A stretch of 23,885 bases of DNA from CAYXFZ01 sp964464385 (GTDB lineage: Bacteria > Planctomycetota > UBA1135): positions 1 to 23,885 of the forward strand of contig CAYXFZ010000034.1 in NCBI GenBank assembly GCA_964464385.1. The letters run 5' to 3'. Below are positions 13,719 to 21,771 of this stretch, one piece after another (positions within the stretch are counted from its first letter, which is position 1; the number at the start of each line of letters is the position of its first letter). Both the position numbers and the translations under genes were made by a program. A model generated the notes under the pieces. That model was given only the letters and a program-made list of their open reading frames with translations, was not told the origin of the DNA and ran no database searches.

Positions 13719-14872
13719 AACTTCTCGTTGACGCCTCCGCTCTGGCCTTGGACAACTCCATTAAGGCCGGAGTCTGGCGGTACGGGATTGAACTTCTTCG
13801 CCATCTTCCGGCTGCCTTGCCGAAGGATTGGTCTCTTCGGCTTTGGTTCAATTATTTTTCTTCCCGCCACCGCGAACGCACCCTGCATGTCGTGGAGCAA
13901 GCGGGAAAATTGGACCATTCCGTTTGCCGCATCCATCCCAAACTCTTGCAATGGCTTCGGGTGCCGGCCGAAACGGTTGCCGGGCCGCACGATGTTCTTC
14001 ACAGCCCTTTCGATCGTGTTCGATGGACACACAACGCCGCGCGCGTCGTCACCATTCATGATCTCGCCTTTCTACGCGCGCCCAAAGGCCTACCCAAAAA
14101 ATGGGTCGAGGAATTACGAGCAACGGTCCCGGCCTCGGCCAAGCGAGCGCATTGCATTTTGACCGGCAGTGAGTTCACCAAGACGGACATCGTCGAATGG
14201 TTGCATATTCCAGCGGAACGAGTTGCCGTCATTCACCATGGGGTTCTCAGTAAAATGAAACCTCCGGCAGATCCATTGCTGGATCGAAAACGATTGGAAG
14301 AGCGCTATGGATTGCGCGCCGACGAGAAGTTCATCCTCTGTTTGGGAACGCTACAACCCAATAAGAACATCGAACGCCTATGCGCCGCTTTTCAGGAGAT
14401 GCGCGCTGGAGGATGGGAGGGTCGCTTGGTTCTGGCTGGCAAAGAGGGGTGGTTGTTCGAAAAAATGTGGAAAAACATCGTTGATCATCGTCACGACGAA
14501 GGTGTTTTGCGAACGGGTTTCGTGGATGACGAGGATGTTCCACGCCTTTACGGGAATTGCGCTTGCGCAGTTCTCGTTTCCGTCTTGGAGGGCTTTGGGA
14601 TTCCCGTGCTCGAGGCCATGGCCTGTGGCGCGCCCGTCGTAATTGCCGATGCTTGTTCGCTCCCGGAGGTCGCCGGGGGCGCGGCCATGATTGTGGATGC
14701 TTGGGATCCGCGCTCCATCGCTGCCGGTATTGAACAGGCGGCCAGCAATGGCCCAGAGCGGAAACAGCGGATTCAACTCGGCCTGCAACGCGCCAGAGGG
14801 TTTACTTGGCAAAAGAGCGCCGAAGCCCACGTTCGGGCGTATCAGCAGGCCTTGGCGGAGTCCCGGTCGTGA
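13715..14872 (+). CDS. GT4-family glycosyltransferase
   Basis: A 385-residue GT-B enzyme. ATG 13715 (ATGA overlap) begins MKLLVDASALALDN, the expected strand; the open frame to 13655 is a shadow of the preceding gene. Seen: VTIHDLAFLRAP in the acceptor lobe, LTGSEFTKTDI, VIHHGV at the linker, donor loop CLGTLQPNKNI and EX7E in LEGFGIPVLEAMA (E292, E300). The pattern of HDLAF plus EGFGIPVLEAMA is shared with the 12591, 721 and partial first genes, which suggests that these arose from one ancestor. It ends in a GTGA overlap with the following GT2 gene. Confidence 0.92.
   Translation: MKLLVDASALALDNSIKAGVWRYGIELLRHLPAALPKDWSLRLWFNYFSSRHRERTLHVVEQAGKLDHSVCRIHPKLLQWLRVPAETVAGPHDVLHSPFDRVRWTHNAARVVTIHDLAFLRAPKGLPKKWVEELRATVPASAKRAHCILTGSEFTKTDIVEWLHIPAERVAVIHHGVLSKMKPPADPLLDRKRLEERYGLRADEKFILCLGTLQPNKNIERLCAAFQEMRAGGWEGRLVLAGKEGWLFEKMWKNIVDHRHDEGVLRTGFVDDEDVPRLYGNCACAVLVSVLEGFGIPVLEAMACGAPVVIADACSLPEVAGGAAMIVDAWDPRSIAAGIEQAASNGPERKQRIQLGLQRARGFTWQKSAEAHVRAYQQALAESRS
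14855..14860 (+). promoter_or_regulatory. Shine-Dalgarno-like site for the GTG at 14869
   Basis: GCGGAG lies 8 bases before GTG 14869 and supports this start over the open frame that continues to 14806. Confidence 0.45.
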
Positions 14873-15852
14873 CCACGTTTTCGGTTCTGGTGCCCACTTG
14901 GCAGCGACCAGAGCACCTTCGAAACTGCCTGGAATCCTTGGCCGTCCAGGCTCGCAAGCCGGACGAAATTTTGATTTCTTTGCGTGCCGAGGACACCGAG
15001 GGAATTTCCACTGCCGCCGATTTTTTGTCTGCCCATCCGGAATTGAAAGTCGTGCAAATTTCCGTCAGTGAACCTGGCGTGATTCCTGCGGAACGCGCGC
15101 TTTTGGCGGCGGCGGCGAAAGATGTGGTTTGTTTTTTGGATGATGATGCCCGCGCCCGCCCGCGTTGGCTACAAAGACTGGCCTTCCACTATGACGTTGA
15201 TCCTAGGGTGGGCGGGGTGGCTGGCCCAGCACTTGACGCCGGCCCAGGCGTGGGTCGGCCACGCATGGCCCGCTTCCGCAACCGGGTCTTTTTTCCCGGG
15301 TTGATCTTGGATCAAAGCACTCGACGCACCGAGCGAACCTTGCGGGTAGATCATTTTCGCGGCGCCAACATGAGTTTCCGGCGTCAAGCACTGCTTGACT
15401 GCGGCGGCTTTGATGCGCGACTAAGTGGCGATGGCTTTCGTTTTGAATTGGATGCTTGTCTGCGCATGACTCGCGCAGGTTGGCGTCTTTTGTTTGATCC
15501 AGAAGCCGAGGTGGATCACTTTGAAGCGCCGCGTTCAGATGGCCCGAGACGGGCCGCAAAAATCGCCCGCCGCAATGCCGCTCACGAAACTTATGTTTTT
15601 CTCAAGCACTGGGGCTTGGGGCCAGCCGGCTGCCTCCATCTCTTCTGGGCCTTGCTGGTGGGAAACTTTCCTTGTCCTGGAATCCTTTGGGGAATTGGCG
15701 GCGCGCTTGGCCTCCTGGTTTCCCGCAATCGTCATTTGCCACGGCCATGGATGCTCCTGCCTGCCATGCGCGGCCGACTGGATGGTGTGGCCATGGCCCT
15801 TGCCAATCGTCGCAATAATCTGGTGCCCACTCAGCGCCAAGATCAATCATGA
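14869..15852 (+). CDS. GT2-family (GT-A fold) glycosyltransferase
   Basis: A 327-residue family-2 transferase, the only GT-A enzyme of the window. The GTG start overlaps the previous stop (GTGA) and leads straight into TTFSVLVPTWQRPEHL, the standard first strand. Seen: FLDDDARARP with the metal-binding Asp run at 91-93, RGANMSFRRQAL in the acceptor region and GDGFRFELDACLRM in place of the usual ED/QxxRW zone. A hydrophobic stretch near the C-terminus (about 254-285) probably docks it to the membrane. GT2 enzymes of this type often add rhamnose or other inverting linkages, but that is general knowledge and not shown here. Confidence 0.92.
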   Translation: MTTFSVLVPTWQRPEHLRNCLESLAVQARKPDEILISLRAEDTEGISTAADFLSAHPELKVVQISVSEPGVIPAERALLAAAAKDVVCFLDDDARARPRWLQRLAFHYDVDPRVGGVAGPALDAGPGVGRPRMARFRNRVFFPGLILDQSTRRTERTLRVDHFRGANMSFRRQALLDCGGFDARLSGDGFRFELDACLRMTRAGWRLLFDPEAEVDHFEAPRSDGPRRAAKIARRNAAHETYVFLKHWGLGPAGCLHLFWALLVGNFPCPGILWGIGGALGLLVSRNRHLPRPWMLLPAMRGRLDGVAMALANRRNNLVPTQRQDQS

Positions 15853-16973
15853 AGGTCGTCCTCGCCCACGATTTCATTCGCCATGGTGGCGCCGAACGTT
15901 CCCTGGAACAAATGCATGCCCTCTGGCCAGAGGCTCCGATCCATACCCTGCTGGCCGAATCCAATCCCGCCTACGCAAATTGGGACATTCGTTCTTCTTG
16001 TCTGCAGGGTTTGGTCCCGCCACGCTTTTACCGCTGGCCACTGCCGTTGTATCCCGGCATGGTGAATCGCTTGTCATTGGATCCCACCGCTGATCTCATC
16101 GTGAGCTCCTCGGTCTCCTTCATGAAGAGTCTGCGCGCACCAGCTGGCGTGCCCCATTTGTCGTATGTCTATCGGCCAATGATGTTCGCTTATCACAGAC
16201 AAGGTGCATTCCTGGCTCGTTATCCTTTCTGGGCCAGGCCCGTTTTAAAAAGAATCGCCAACTCCCTCGGCCGCTGGGACCGGGCCCACGCAGATGCTCC
16301 CGATCGCATCCTCGCTTGTTCTCAGTGGGTAGCTGATCAAATCCATCAACACTGGAATCGTCAAGCGGATGTCCTCTATCCGCCTGTGGATATTGACCGC
16401 TTTGCCTTAGCTGGCGAGCAGACCGAACCCCAAGACTATTTCCTTTGCGCTCTGCGCTTGGAGTCCTACAAGCGAGTGGAAATTGCCGTGCAAGCGTGCA
16501 CCCGGCTCGGACTCCCGCTCCGGGTTGCCGGACAAGGGCCAGCATTGAAATCTCTGCGGGGAATCGCCGGCACAAGCGTTCAATTCCTCGGCTACGTGGA
16601 TGACGCCGAGATGCCCACTCTGGTTGCCGGGTGCCGTGCCTTTCTATTTCCAGCCGAAGAGGACTTTGGCATTGCGCCAGTGGAGGCCCTGGCAGCGGGC
16701 AGGCCGGTCGTGGCCTTTGGCGCCGGGGGATGCCTGGAAACCGTAGAACACGGCGTTTCGGGCCTCCATTTTCCCGAGCAAACGGTAGCGAGCTTGCTCC
16801 AAGCTCTTGCCGAGCTGGAACAAATGCCGGTAGATGCCGACGCAATCCGCGCCTCCGCTCTTCGCTTCAGACCCGAATGCTTCCGCGCGGAACTGCTCCG
16901 CCAGGCCGAACTCTTGGTTCAGGAATGGAAAGCGCGGCCCGTTGCCAGCACAATGGGGGACGAGGCATCTTGA
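15849..16973 (+). CDS. GT4-family glycosyltransferase, WbaZ-like
   Basis: A 374-residue enzyme beginning MKVVLAHDFIRHGGAERSLE, very like the mannosyltransferase group typified by WbaZ. Other marks of that group: SSSVSFMKSL, the LSYVYRPMMFAYH segment (compare 'YxHTPxRY'), an SQWVADQI helix start, LYPPVDIDRF, the donor loop CALRLESYKRVEIAV and EX7E in EEDFGIAPVEALAAG (E271, E279). Known relatives transfer mannose or a similar hexose onto the lipid-linked unit. The ATG overlaps the GT2 stop, and its own TGA overlaps the TTG of the Wzz-like gene. Confidence 0.92.
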   Translation: MKVVLAHDFIRHGGAERSLEQMHALWPEAPIHTLLAESNPAYANWDIRSSCLQGLVPPRFYRWPLPLYPGMVNRLSLDPTADLIVSSSVSFMKSLRAPAGVPHLSYVYRPMMFAYHRQGAFLARYPFWARPVLKRIANSLGRWDRAHADAPDRILACSQWVADQIHQHWNRQADVLYPPVDIDRFALAGEQTEPQDYFLCALRLESYKRVEIAVQACTRLGLPLRVAGQGPALKSLRGIAGTSVQFLGYVDDAEMPTLVAGCRAFLFPAEEDFGIAPVEALAAGRPVVAFGAGGCLETVEHGVSGLHFPEQTVASLLQALAELEQMPVDADAIRASALRFRPECFRAELLRQAELLVQEWKARPVASTMGDEAS

Positions 16974-18304
16974 ACTCCCGCAAACCCAGTCTCCTGCAAT
17001 CCATTTACGGGCGCTTCCACGTGGTCGTGTTGATCACGGCGGCTTCCGTCGGCGCTGCCTGGTGGTTTTCCGGCATCATGGAACCGATGTACCGATCCCA
17101 GGCTCGGTTTTTCCTGCCCGAGATCAACTCCGGCTTCTCCCTCAGTGGCGAAGCCGTCAATATTCCAAGCGGTCCGCGACTTCCCACCGGCATTACCGAA
17201 ACTCAAGATTCCCTCCTTGGAATTTTACGCTCCTCGGAATTTCGCCTGCAAATCGCCGCCCAGTTTGCCGACCACACCTCGGAGGATTTCGAGCGGCGCG
17301 TGGACATTCAGGTGGACAAATTCAACATGGTTGTGGTCACGGTTTGGGACACCGCCCCTTCGACTGCCGCCGAGATTGCCAATGCTTATGTTCGCCGCAT
17401 TCGAGATCGTTTGCGGGATTCCTCTCGCAACGAAGCCTCTCGGGCGGCTGGCCTCTTGGAAAATTCCGTTGCCAGTAAACGGGAAGAACTGAAGTTGGCC
17501 GAAACCGAACGACTGGATTTCCTTGCCGGCCGAGCGACGACGGGAATGGACAGTGAATATCTTGCCATCGCATCCCGTGTATCCACTTCCCAGGCCGCCC
17601 TGGACAATGCACTTGCCTTAGACGCCTCGGTGGATGAACGCGTTCTTCATCTGCGCACAAAATTGGGGGATCGTCCGGAAGAATTTCGCCAAGCCTCATT
17701 CGTGCGCACGCCAAACCCTAGGCTGGATGATTTTCGCCTACGCTTGGCCGCCGCCGAAGCTGAACTCGCCACTTTGAAATTGGAGGCCCGCCAAGGCTGG
17801 CCCGAGTTTGACAAACAAGTGGTACGGGTGGAAGGATTGCGCCAACAATTGAATGCCGAAGAAGCTTCCGTCGAAGCGAGCGCCACCTTCCAACAAGATG
17901 CCCTGCGGGATTCTTGGCTCAAGCAATTGACCGACCTGGAATTGGAACGGGAAAGACTTTCCGCTGAAGTGGAGCAGCGGCAAATTGCCCTCGCTGAGGC
18001 CAAGGCGGAATGGGATGGACTTCCGGATGTCGTTGCCAAACTCGCCGAACACGACCGCACCCTCGGCCGCATTCAGGTTTCGCTGGATGACCTCATCATG
18101 CGGGCGAATGAAGCCGCGTTGGAGGCCGAGCATGATCCTGGATTCATCGAACAGGTCGAGGTCGCTTCGGCTTCCTTGACCCCGGACTGGCCGGATCTGA
18201 CCCTCAATTTGGCGGCAGGGGCCCTCCTTGGTCTTCTCATGGGTCTCTTTGTTGCAGCCGCTTTGGGCCGCACCTCCACTTGGCAGGAGCAAGCTCCGTG
18301 GTAA
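16970..18304 (+). CDS. Wzz/GumC-like polysaccharide chain-length protein
   Basis: A 444-residue polysaccharide co-polymerase-type protein. TTG 16970 overlaps the previous stop (TTGA); the frame is open to 16631, but that part shadows the GT gene. It has two membrane helices, about 16-36 and 411-433, enclosing a periplasmic domain that is strongly helical with predicted coiled coil (about 155-345). The Pro-containing stretch TPDWPDL just before the second helix fits the family. The protein ends 11 residues after that helix, so no fused tyrosine kinase domain is present, and no separate kinase gene is in the window. Its expected role is to set polymer length and link polymerisation to export. 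The last codons overlap the GTG of the next gene. Confidence 0.9.
   Translation: MNSRKPSLLQSIYGRFHVVVLITAASVGAAWWFSGIMEPMYRSQARFFLPEINSGFSLSGEAVNIPSGPRLPTGITETQDSLLGILRSSEFRLQIAAQFADHTSEDFERRVDIQVDKFNMVVVTVWDTAPSTAAEIANAYVRRIRDRLRDSSRNEASRAAGLLENSVASKREELKLAETERLDFLAGRATTGMDSEYLAIASRVSTSQAALDNALALDASVDERVLHLRTKLGDRPEEFRQASFVRTPNPRLDDFRLRLAAAEAELATLKLEARQGWPEFDKQVVRVEGLRQQLNAEEASVEASATFQQDALRDSWLKQLTDLELERERLSAEVEQRQIALAEAKAEWDGLPDVVAKLAEHDRTLGRIQVSLDDLIMRANEAALEAEHDPGFIEQVEVASASLTPDWPDLTLNLAAGALLGLLMGLFVAAALGRTSTWQEQAPW
18285..18289 (+). promoter_or_regulatory. Shine-Dalgarno site for the 18298 gene
   Basis: AGGAG lies 8 bases before GTG 18298. It argues that the small downstream frame is truly translated and fixes its start. 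Confidence 0.6.
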
Positions 18305-18573
18305 TCCTTGCCTCCGACCCACTCTTTGCTGAAATTCCAGAGCACCTTCGCCTGCAAATGAATGACGAGGCCCAAGAGGCCGCCTTCACCATCCTGCAAA
18401 TGGAATCCGTTGCCGCCGGCGACCTCTCCCCCGATCCTCAGCCCAGCAGCCAATCCTTGGCTGGCCGCAGCCTCAGCATTCTCCTGCAATTGTTGTTGGG
18501 CTGTCTTTGTGGGCTGATCGCTGTTCTTGCTGTGCAGTGGCTTTTGCGTTCCCTCGCTGTTTTGCTTTCATAA
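18298..18573 (+). CDS. Small single-span membrane protein, coupled to the Wzz-like gene
   Basis: A 91-residue protein that I do not recognise. GTG 18298 overlaps the end of the Wzz-like gene by 7 bp and has a good AGGAG upstream. Residues 1-55 are acidic and soluble (an amphipathic stretch EIPEHLRLQMNDEAQEAA followed by a Pro/Ser linker); one Leu-rich helix spans about 58-80 and the chain ends soon after. It lacks a signal peptide, so the acidic N-terminus is probably cytoplasmic. Tight coupling to the chain-length gene suggests a partner of the polymerisation or export complex, perhaps standing in for a missing cytoplasmic domain; this is inference. Confidence 0.7.
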   Translation: MVILASDPLFAEIPEHLRLQMNDEAQEAAFTILQMESVAAGDLSPDPQPSSQSLAGRSLSILLQLLLGCLCGLIAVLAVQWLLRSLAVLLS

Positions 18574-18575
18574 TC

Positions 18576-18857
18576 ATGGACGAACGCGACCGCAAACATG
18601 CACTGATGGAACGCTACCAAGCGCACCAGCTGGAAATTTCGCTGGATCAACTGCGGCAACAAGCGCTCCAAGAGAAAGAGGACGGACGCTTTCCTTGGCA
18701 CGGTAAATTTCTCTCTCTCGAGGAAATTCAAGGCCTTCAAAAGGCACGAAAGCGCCAAGGGCGATGGATCACACTGGATTTAATTCTAGCCACCGGCATC
18801 TTGGCTACCTTGGCCTGGTGGGCTCCCGATTTGATCCGCATTCTTTCACCCACTTAA
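18576..18857 (+). CDS. Small basic single-span membrane protein, operon end
   Basis: A 93-residue protein that I do not recognise. The ATG lies two bases after the preceding stop; the open extension to 18507 is a shadow. Residues 1-62 are highly charged and helical (DERDRKHALMERYQAHQLE, then LRQQALQEKEDGRFPWHGK), followed by the basic KARKRQGR just before one hydrophobic helix (about 65-90). By the positive-inside rule the charged part should be cytoplasmic. With the 18298 product it forms a pair of similar size and layout, one acidic and one basic, so they could bind each other. The gene ends the operon and overlaps by 12 bp the end of the convergent activator gene. Confidence 0.7.
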   Translation: MDERDRKHALMERYQAHQLEISLDQLRQQALQEKEDGRFPWHGKFLSLEEIQGLQKARKRQGRWITLDLILATGILATLAWWAPDLIRILSPT

Positions 18858-19733
18858 ATCTGCCGACACAATTTGGCCATCCTGGCAAAAGGTGGCCGCG
18901 CGAGTCAAGGCGTTGTGAAGTTCGCGGATGTTGCCCGGCCACTCGCGGTCATTCAGAGCGGTGATAGCCTCCGTGCTCAAGGTCGCAGTCGGCAAATTCT
19001 CGGCCGCATTACGGGTCAACAAAAACCGCGCCAAAAGCGGAATGTCACCGGCTCGTTCGCGTAGGGGAGGCAAGCGCAAGGAAATCACAGACAAGCGATA
19101 ATAGAGGTCCTCGCGAAAGCCACCGGAGGCAATCAAGGACGGCAGATCCTGGTTGGTGGCGGCCACGACTCGGACTTGGACAAGGCGAACTTCATTGCTT
19201 CCCACCGGCCGGATTTCTCCGTCCTGCAAGAAGCGCAGGAGTTTGGCCTGAAGTTCCGGCGGCATATCGCCAATTTCATCCAGAAAGAGTGTGCCGCCGT
19301 CGGCCTCTTCCGCACAGCCGATTCGATCCTTGTGGGCACCCGTGAACGAACCCCGCAAATGACCGAACAACTCGGCCTCCAAGAGCTGGGGCGGGATGGC
19401 CGCACAATTGACTGGGACAAATTTCTTTTTCCGCCGAGAACCGTGCGAGTGCAGTGCTTTGGCCACCAACTCCTTGCCCGTGCCCGATTCGCCCAAAACC
19501 AAGACCGGGACATCCGTGCGGACGATCCGATCCAGCACTTGGTAAACCTCCTGCATGGGTAAGGATTCTCCGACCATGCCAAACTTGCCGGGAAAATCGT
19601 CACTCGATGCGGAGGGGGCAATCGATTGCGTGGCCAACCAAGAATGAAGCAAACCGTAAGCCTCCAGCTTGGTCTCGTCTTCCTGGCGATCCAGCCAGGC
19701 CAGGAAATCTTTGATTTCTTCCGGAGGTTTCAA
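18846..19733 (-). CDS. Minimal sigma-54 activator (AAA+ only, no DNA-binding domain)
   Basis: A 295-residue bacterial enhancer-binding-type ATPase. Seen: Walker A GESGTGKE (81-88), the sigma-54-contact loop GSFTGA (128-133, the Ser form of GAFTGA), Walker B GGTLFLDEIGD (146-156), the REDLYYRL arginine-finger region near 207 and WPGNIREL (265-272). A ~50-residue N-terminal part is not a receiver or GAF domain. The protein stops 22 residues after the WPGNIREL block, with no Fis-type helix-turn-helix, so it probably acts from solution or through a partner. TTG 19733 overlaps the pgsA stop (TTGA) like other junctions here; an upstream TTG at 19787 would lie wholly within pgsA. It is last in the ftsK-rimO-pgsA operon and faces the polysaccharide operon. 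Confidence 0.88.
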   Translation of the reverse strand: MKPPEEIKDFLAWLDRQEDETKLEAYGLLHSWLATQSIAPSASSDDFPGKFGMVGESLPMQEVYQVLDRIVRTDVPVLVLGESGTGKELVAKALHSHGSRRKKKFVPVNCAAIPPQLLEAELFGHLRGSFTGAHKDRIGCAEEADGGTLFLDEIGDMPPELQAKLLRFLQDGEIRPVGSNEVRLVQVRVVAATNQDLPSLIASGGFREDLYYRLSVISLRLPPLRERAGDIPLLARFLLTRNAAENLPTATLSTEAITALNDREWPGNIRELHNALTRAATFCQDGQIVSADLSG

Positions 19734-20368
19734 GAACTTTCGCGGAGAAGGCGGGCTCCCCGAAGGCAATAGTGCAATCCGGACCAAACGGTCAGGACAA
19801 CCACCACACCAAACAGAAAGGCCGTGGGGTAAGGATCCCGGAGGTGTTGTAGGAAAGGCAAGAAAATCAGGTCGGGAACGCCGGCAGGTATCCCAATCAA
19901 GACCAGGACATAGATGCTATGCAAGGTCATCTTCCACTTGCCGACGGGATCCGCGGGGAACTCCAGGCCACGACTTTCGACCAACCCCCGCAGTGCGGTG
20001 ACCAAAAACTCGCGGGTCAAGACCAGCACCACCAACCAAATGGGCATGATGGGATGCAGATCTCCGGGAAGGGCAAGAAAAGGACAAGCCACCAAATAAA
20101 CCATGATGCCCAATATCAAAACTTTATCCACAACCGGATCAGCAACGCGGCCAATGGCCGACACCCAACCGTAGCGGCGAGCAATTCGTCCATCCAAAAA
20201 ATCGGTGGCAACCGCGACCAAAAGGAACCAAAACGCGGGCAGGGCAGCGGCGCGAACAGCCTCGGGCTCGCCACCGCTTTCAACCAAACGACCGAGCCAA
20301 CAAAAGCCGATGATGGCCAAAATCAGGCGACTAAAGGTCAGGAGATTGGGGATCTGACTGGAGTTCAT
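19730..20368 (-). CDS. pgsA: CDP-alcohol phosphatidyltransferase, probable PgsA
   Basis: A 212-residue integral membrane enzyme. The complete CDP-alcohol motif is present: D56-x2-D59-G60-x2-A63-R64-x8-G73-x3-D77-x3-D81. The N-terminus (IPNLLTFSRLILA) and overall length are typical of CDP-diacylglycerol-glycerol-3-phosphate 3-phosphatidyltransferase, the committed step to phosphatidylglycerol and cardiolipin. The acceptor is inferred from similarity and from the conserved ftsK-rimO-pgsA neighbourhood; other CDP-alcohol acceptors remain possible. The ATG overlaps the rimO stop by 4 bp and the end overlaps the activator gene. Confidence 0.9.
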   Translation of the reverse strand: MNSSQIPNLLTFSRLILAIIGFCWLGRLVESGGEPEAVRAAALPAFWFLLVAVATDFLDGRIARRYGWVSAIGRVADPVVDKVLILGIMVYLVACPFLALPGDLHPIMPIWLVVLVLTREFLVTALRGLVESRGLEFPADPVGKWKMTLHSIYVLVLIGIPAGVPDLIFLPFLQHLRDPYPTAFLFGVVVVLTVWSGLHYCLRGARLLRESS

Positions 20369-21723
20369 GCGGACGCGGTTTCTTCGACAAGTTCGGCAAA
20401 GAGATCGTAGCCCTGCGCCTCGTTGACTCGCACTTGCACCAAATCTCCGGTGCGCAACTCGTTGGTGGAGTCGGCAACATAGACCACGGAATCCACTTCG
20501 GGGGCATCGGCCTGGGTACGGCCCACGGCTCGCGCACCATGACGATCGTCCACCAAGACTTCGACGGTTTCGCCGACCCGAGACCGCTGATGATCGGCAT
20601 GAATGGATGCCTGCAACTCCATGATCTCGGCCAAGCGCTCTTGAGCCTCAGCTTCCGGGCATCGATCCTCATCCTTGCCTGCCAAAGTCTCGGCCTCTGG
20701 AGAAAAGGCGAATGCACCCAAGCGCTCAAAACGAACCTCGCCTAAAAAACGAAGAAGCTCTTCGAACTCGGCGCGGCCCTCGCCGGGATGCCCAACCAAC
20801 ACAGTCGTACGCAGGGTGATGCCAGGGACTTCCTCCCGCAAGCGGTCCAAAATGCCGCGAACGCTCTGGGTAGTTCCGCCTCGGCGCATGCGTTTCAGGA
20901 CAGAGGAGGCCGCATGCTGAATGGGAATGTCCAAGTAAGGGAGCACCTTGGGTTGAACGCGCATGACCTCGGTCAGGCCCCAGGGGAAAGCGTTTGGATA
21001 GGCGTACATCACGCGCAACCAACGCAAATCTTTCAAACCAGCGAGGGCCTCGACCAAATCCGGGAGACGAGGACCTCCAGTTCCCAAATCGCGACCATAA
21101 CCGGTGGAATCCTCGGCAACCAAGACCACTTCTCTTACGCCCTGAGCCGCCAAACCAGCGACTTCGGCCATCGCTTGTTCGATCGATTTACTGCGCTGAG
21201 GACCGCGAATCGCCGGGATGATGCAGAAGGCGCAGTCGTGGTCGCAGCCATGGCTCGGCCGCCAGTAGGCGTAGGATCGCGGAGTCTGCAAAAGGCGGAG
21301 GGACTCGTCCTGGGTGGCGGTCACGGGCCTGCCTCCCGCGTTGGGGCGCACTTTACCGCCCTTGAGCACGGTTTCCACCACGCGAGCAATGTCGCTGTAA
21401 TCGGACAGGCCCAAGAATGCATCCACTCCGGGAAAGTTCGTTTCCACCTCAGTGCGAAATTTTTCCGGCAGACAACCGGCCACCACCACGCCACGCAAAT
21501 CACCCCGATCCTTGCGCTCAAGTAGCTCGGCAATGGCAGTTTCGGATTCCTCTCGGGCAGGGCCAATGAAGGAACAGGTGTTCAAAACGGCCACATCGGC
21601 GTCCTCGACGGACCCGGTCAACACATAACCGGCATTTCCCAATCGTCCGAGAATTTTCTCGGAATCAATCAGGTTTCGGGCGCACCCCAAGTGCACCAAA
21701 GCGACGCGAATGTCATCTCTCAT
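20365..21723 (-). CDS. rimO: Ribosomal protein uS12 methylthiotransferase RimO
   Basis: A 452-residue radical-SAM methylthiotransferase that adds a methylthio group to an Asp of ribosomal protein S12. Seen in order: the N-terminal MTTase domain with cluster cysteines C14 (HLGCARNLIDSE), C50 (NTCSFI) and C84 (AGCLPE); the radical-SAM motif C160-x3-C164-x2-C167 (CDHDCAFC); and a C-terminal TRAM domain (about 380-452). The LGCARNLIDSE and HGCDHDCAFC forms favour RimO over MiaB. It starts with ATG 48 bp after the ftsK stop; no strong Shine-Dalgarno is visible. It is followed by pgsA with a 4-bp overlap. Confidence 0.95.
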   Translation of the reverse strand: MRDDIRVALVHLGCARNLIDSEKILGRLGNAGYVLTGSVEDADVAVLNTCSFIGPAREESETAIAELLERKDRGDLRGVVVAGCLPEKFRTEVETNFPGVDAFLGLSDYSDIARVVETVLKGGKVRPNAGGRPVTATQDESLRLLQTPRSYAYWRPSHGCDHDCAFCIIPAIRGPQRSKSIEQAMAEVAGLAAQGVREVVLVAEDSTGYGRDLGTGGPRLPDLVEALAGLKDLRWLRVMYAYPNAFPWGLTEVMRVQPKVLPYLDIPIQHAASSVLKRMRRGGTTQSVRGILDRLREEVPGITLRTTVLVGHPGEGRAEFEELLRFLGEVRFERLGAFAFSPEAETLAGKDEDRCPEAEAQERLAEIMELQASIHADHQRSRVGETVEVLVDDRHGARAVGRTQADAPEVDSVVYVADSTNELRTGDLVQVRVNEAQGYDLFAELVEETASA

Positions 21724-21771
21724 GAGGCGAGATTCTAACGGGCTGGGCCGTAGGCCACGGGAGAACCGGAA

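Noticed and set aside
16631..16969. Extension of the Wzz-like frame by 113 codons upstream.
   Set aside because: It overlaps the conserved C-terminal lobe of the preceding GT; the TTG at 16970 makes the same TTGA junction seen elsewhere and begins just before the first membrane helix.
19734..19787. Longer start (TTG 19787) for the sigma-54 activator.
   Set aside because: The additional 18 residues lie wholly in the coding end of pgsA and look unstructured; the TTGA junction at 19733 fits the local style better.
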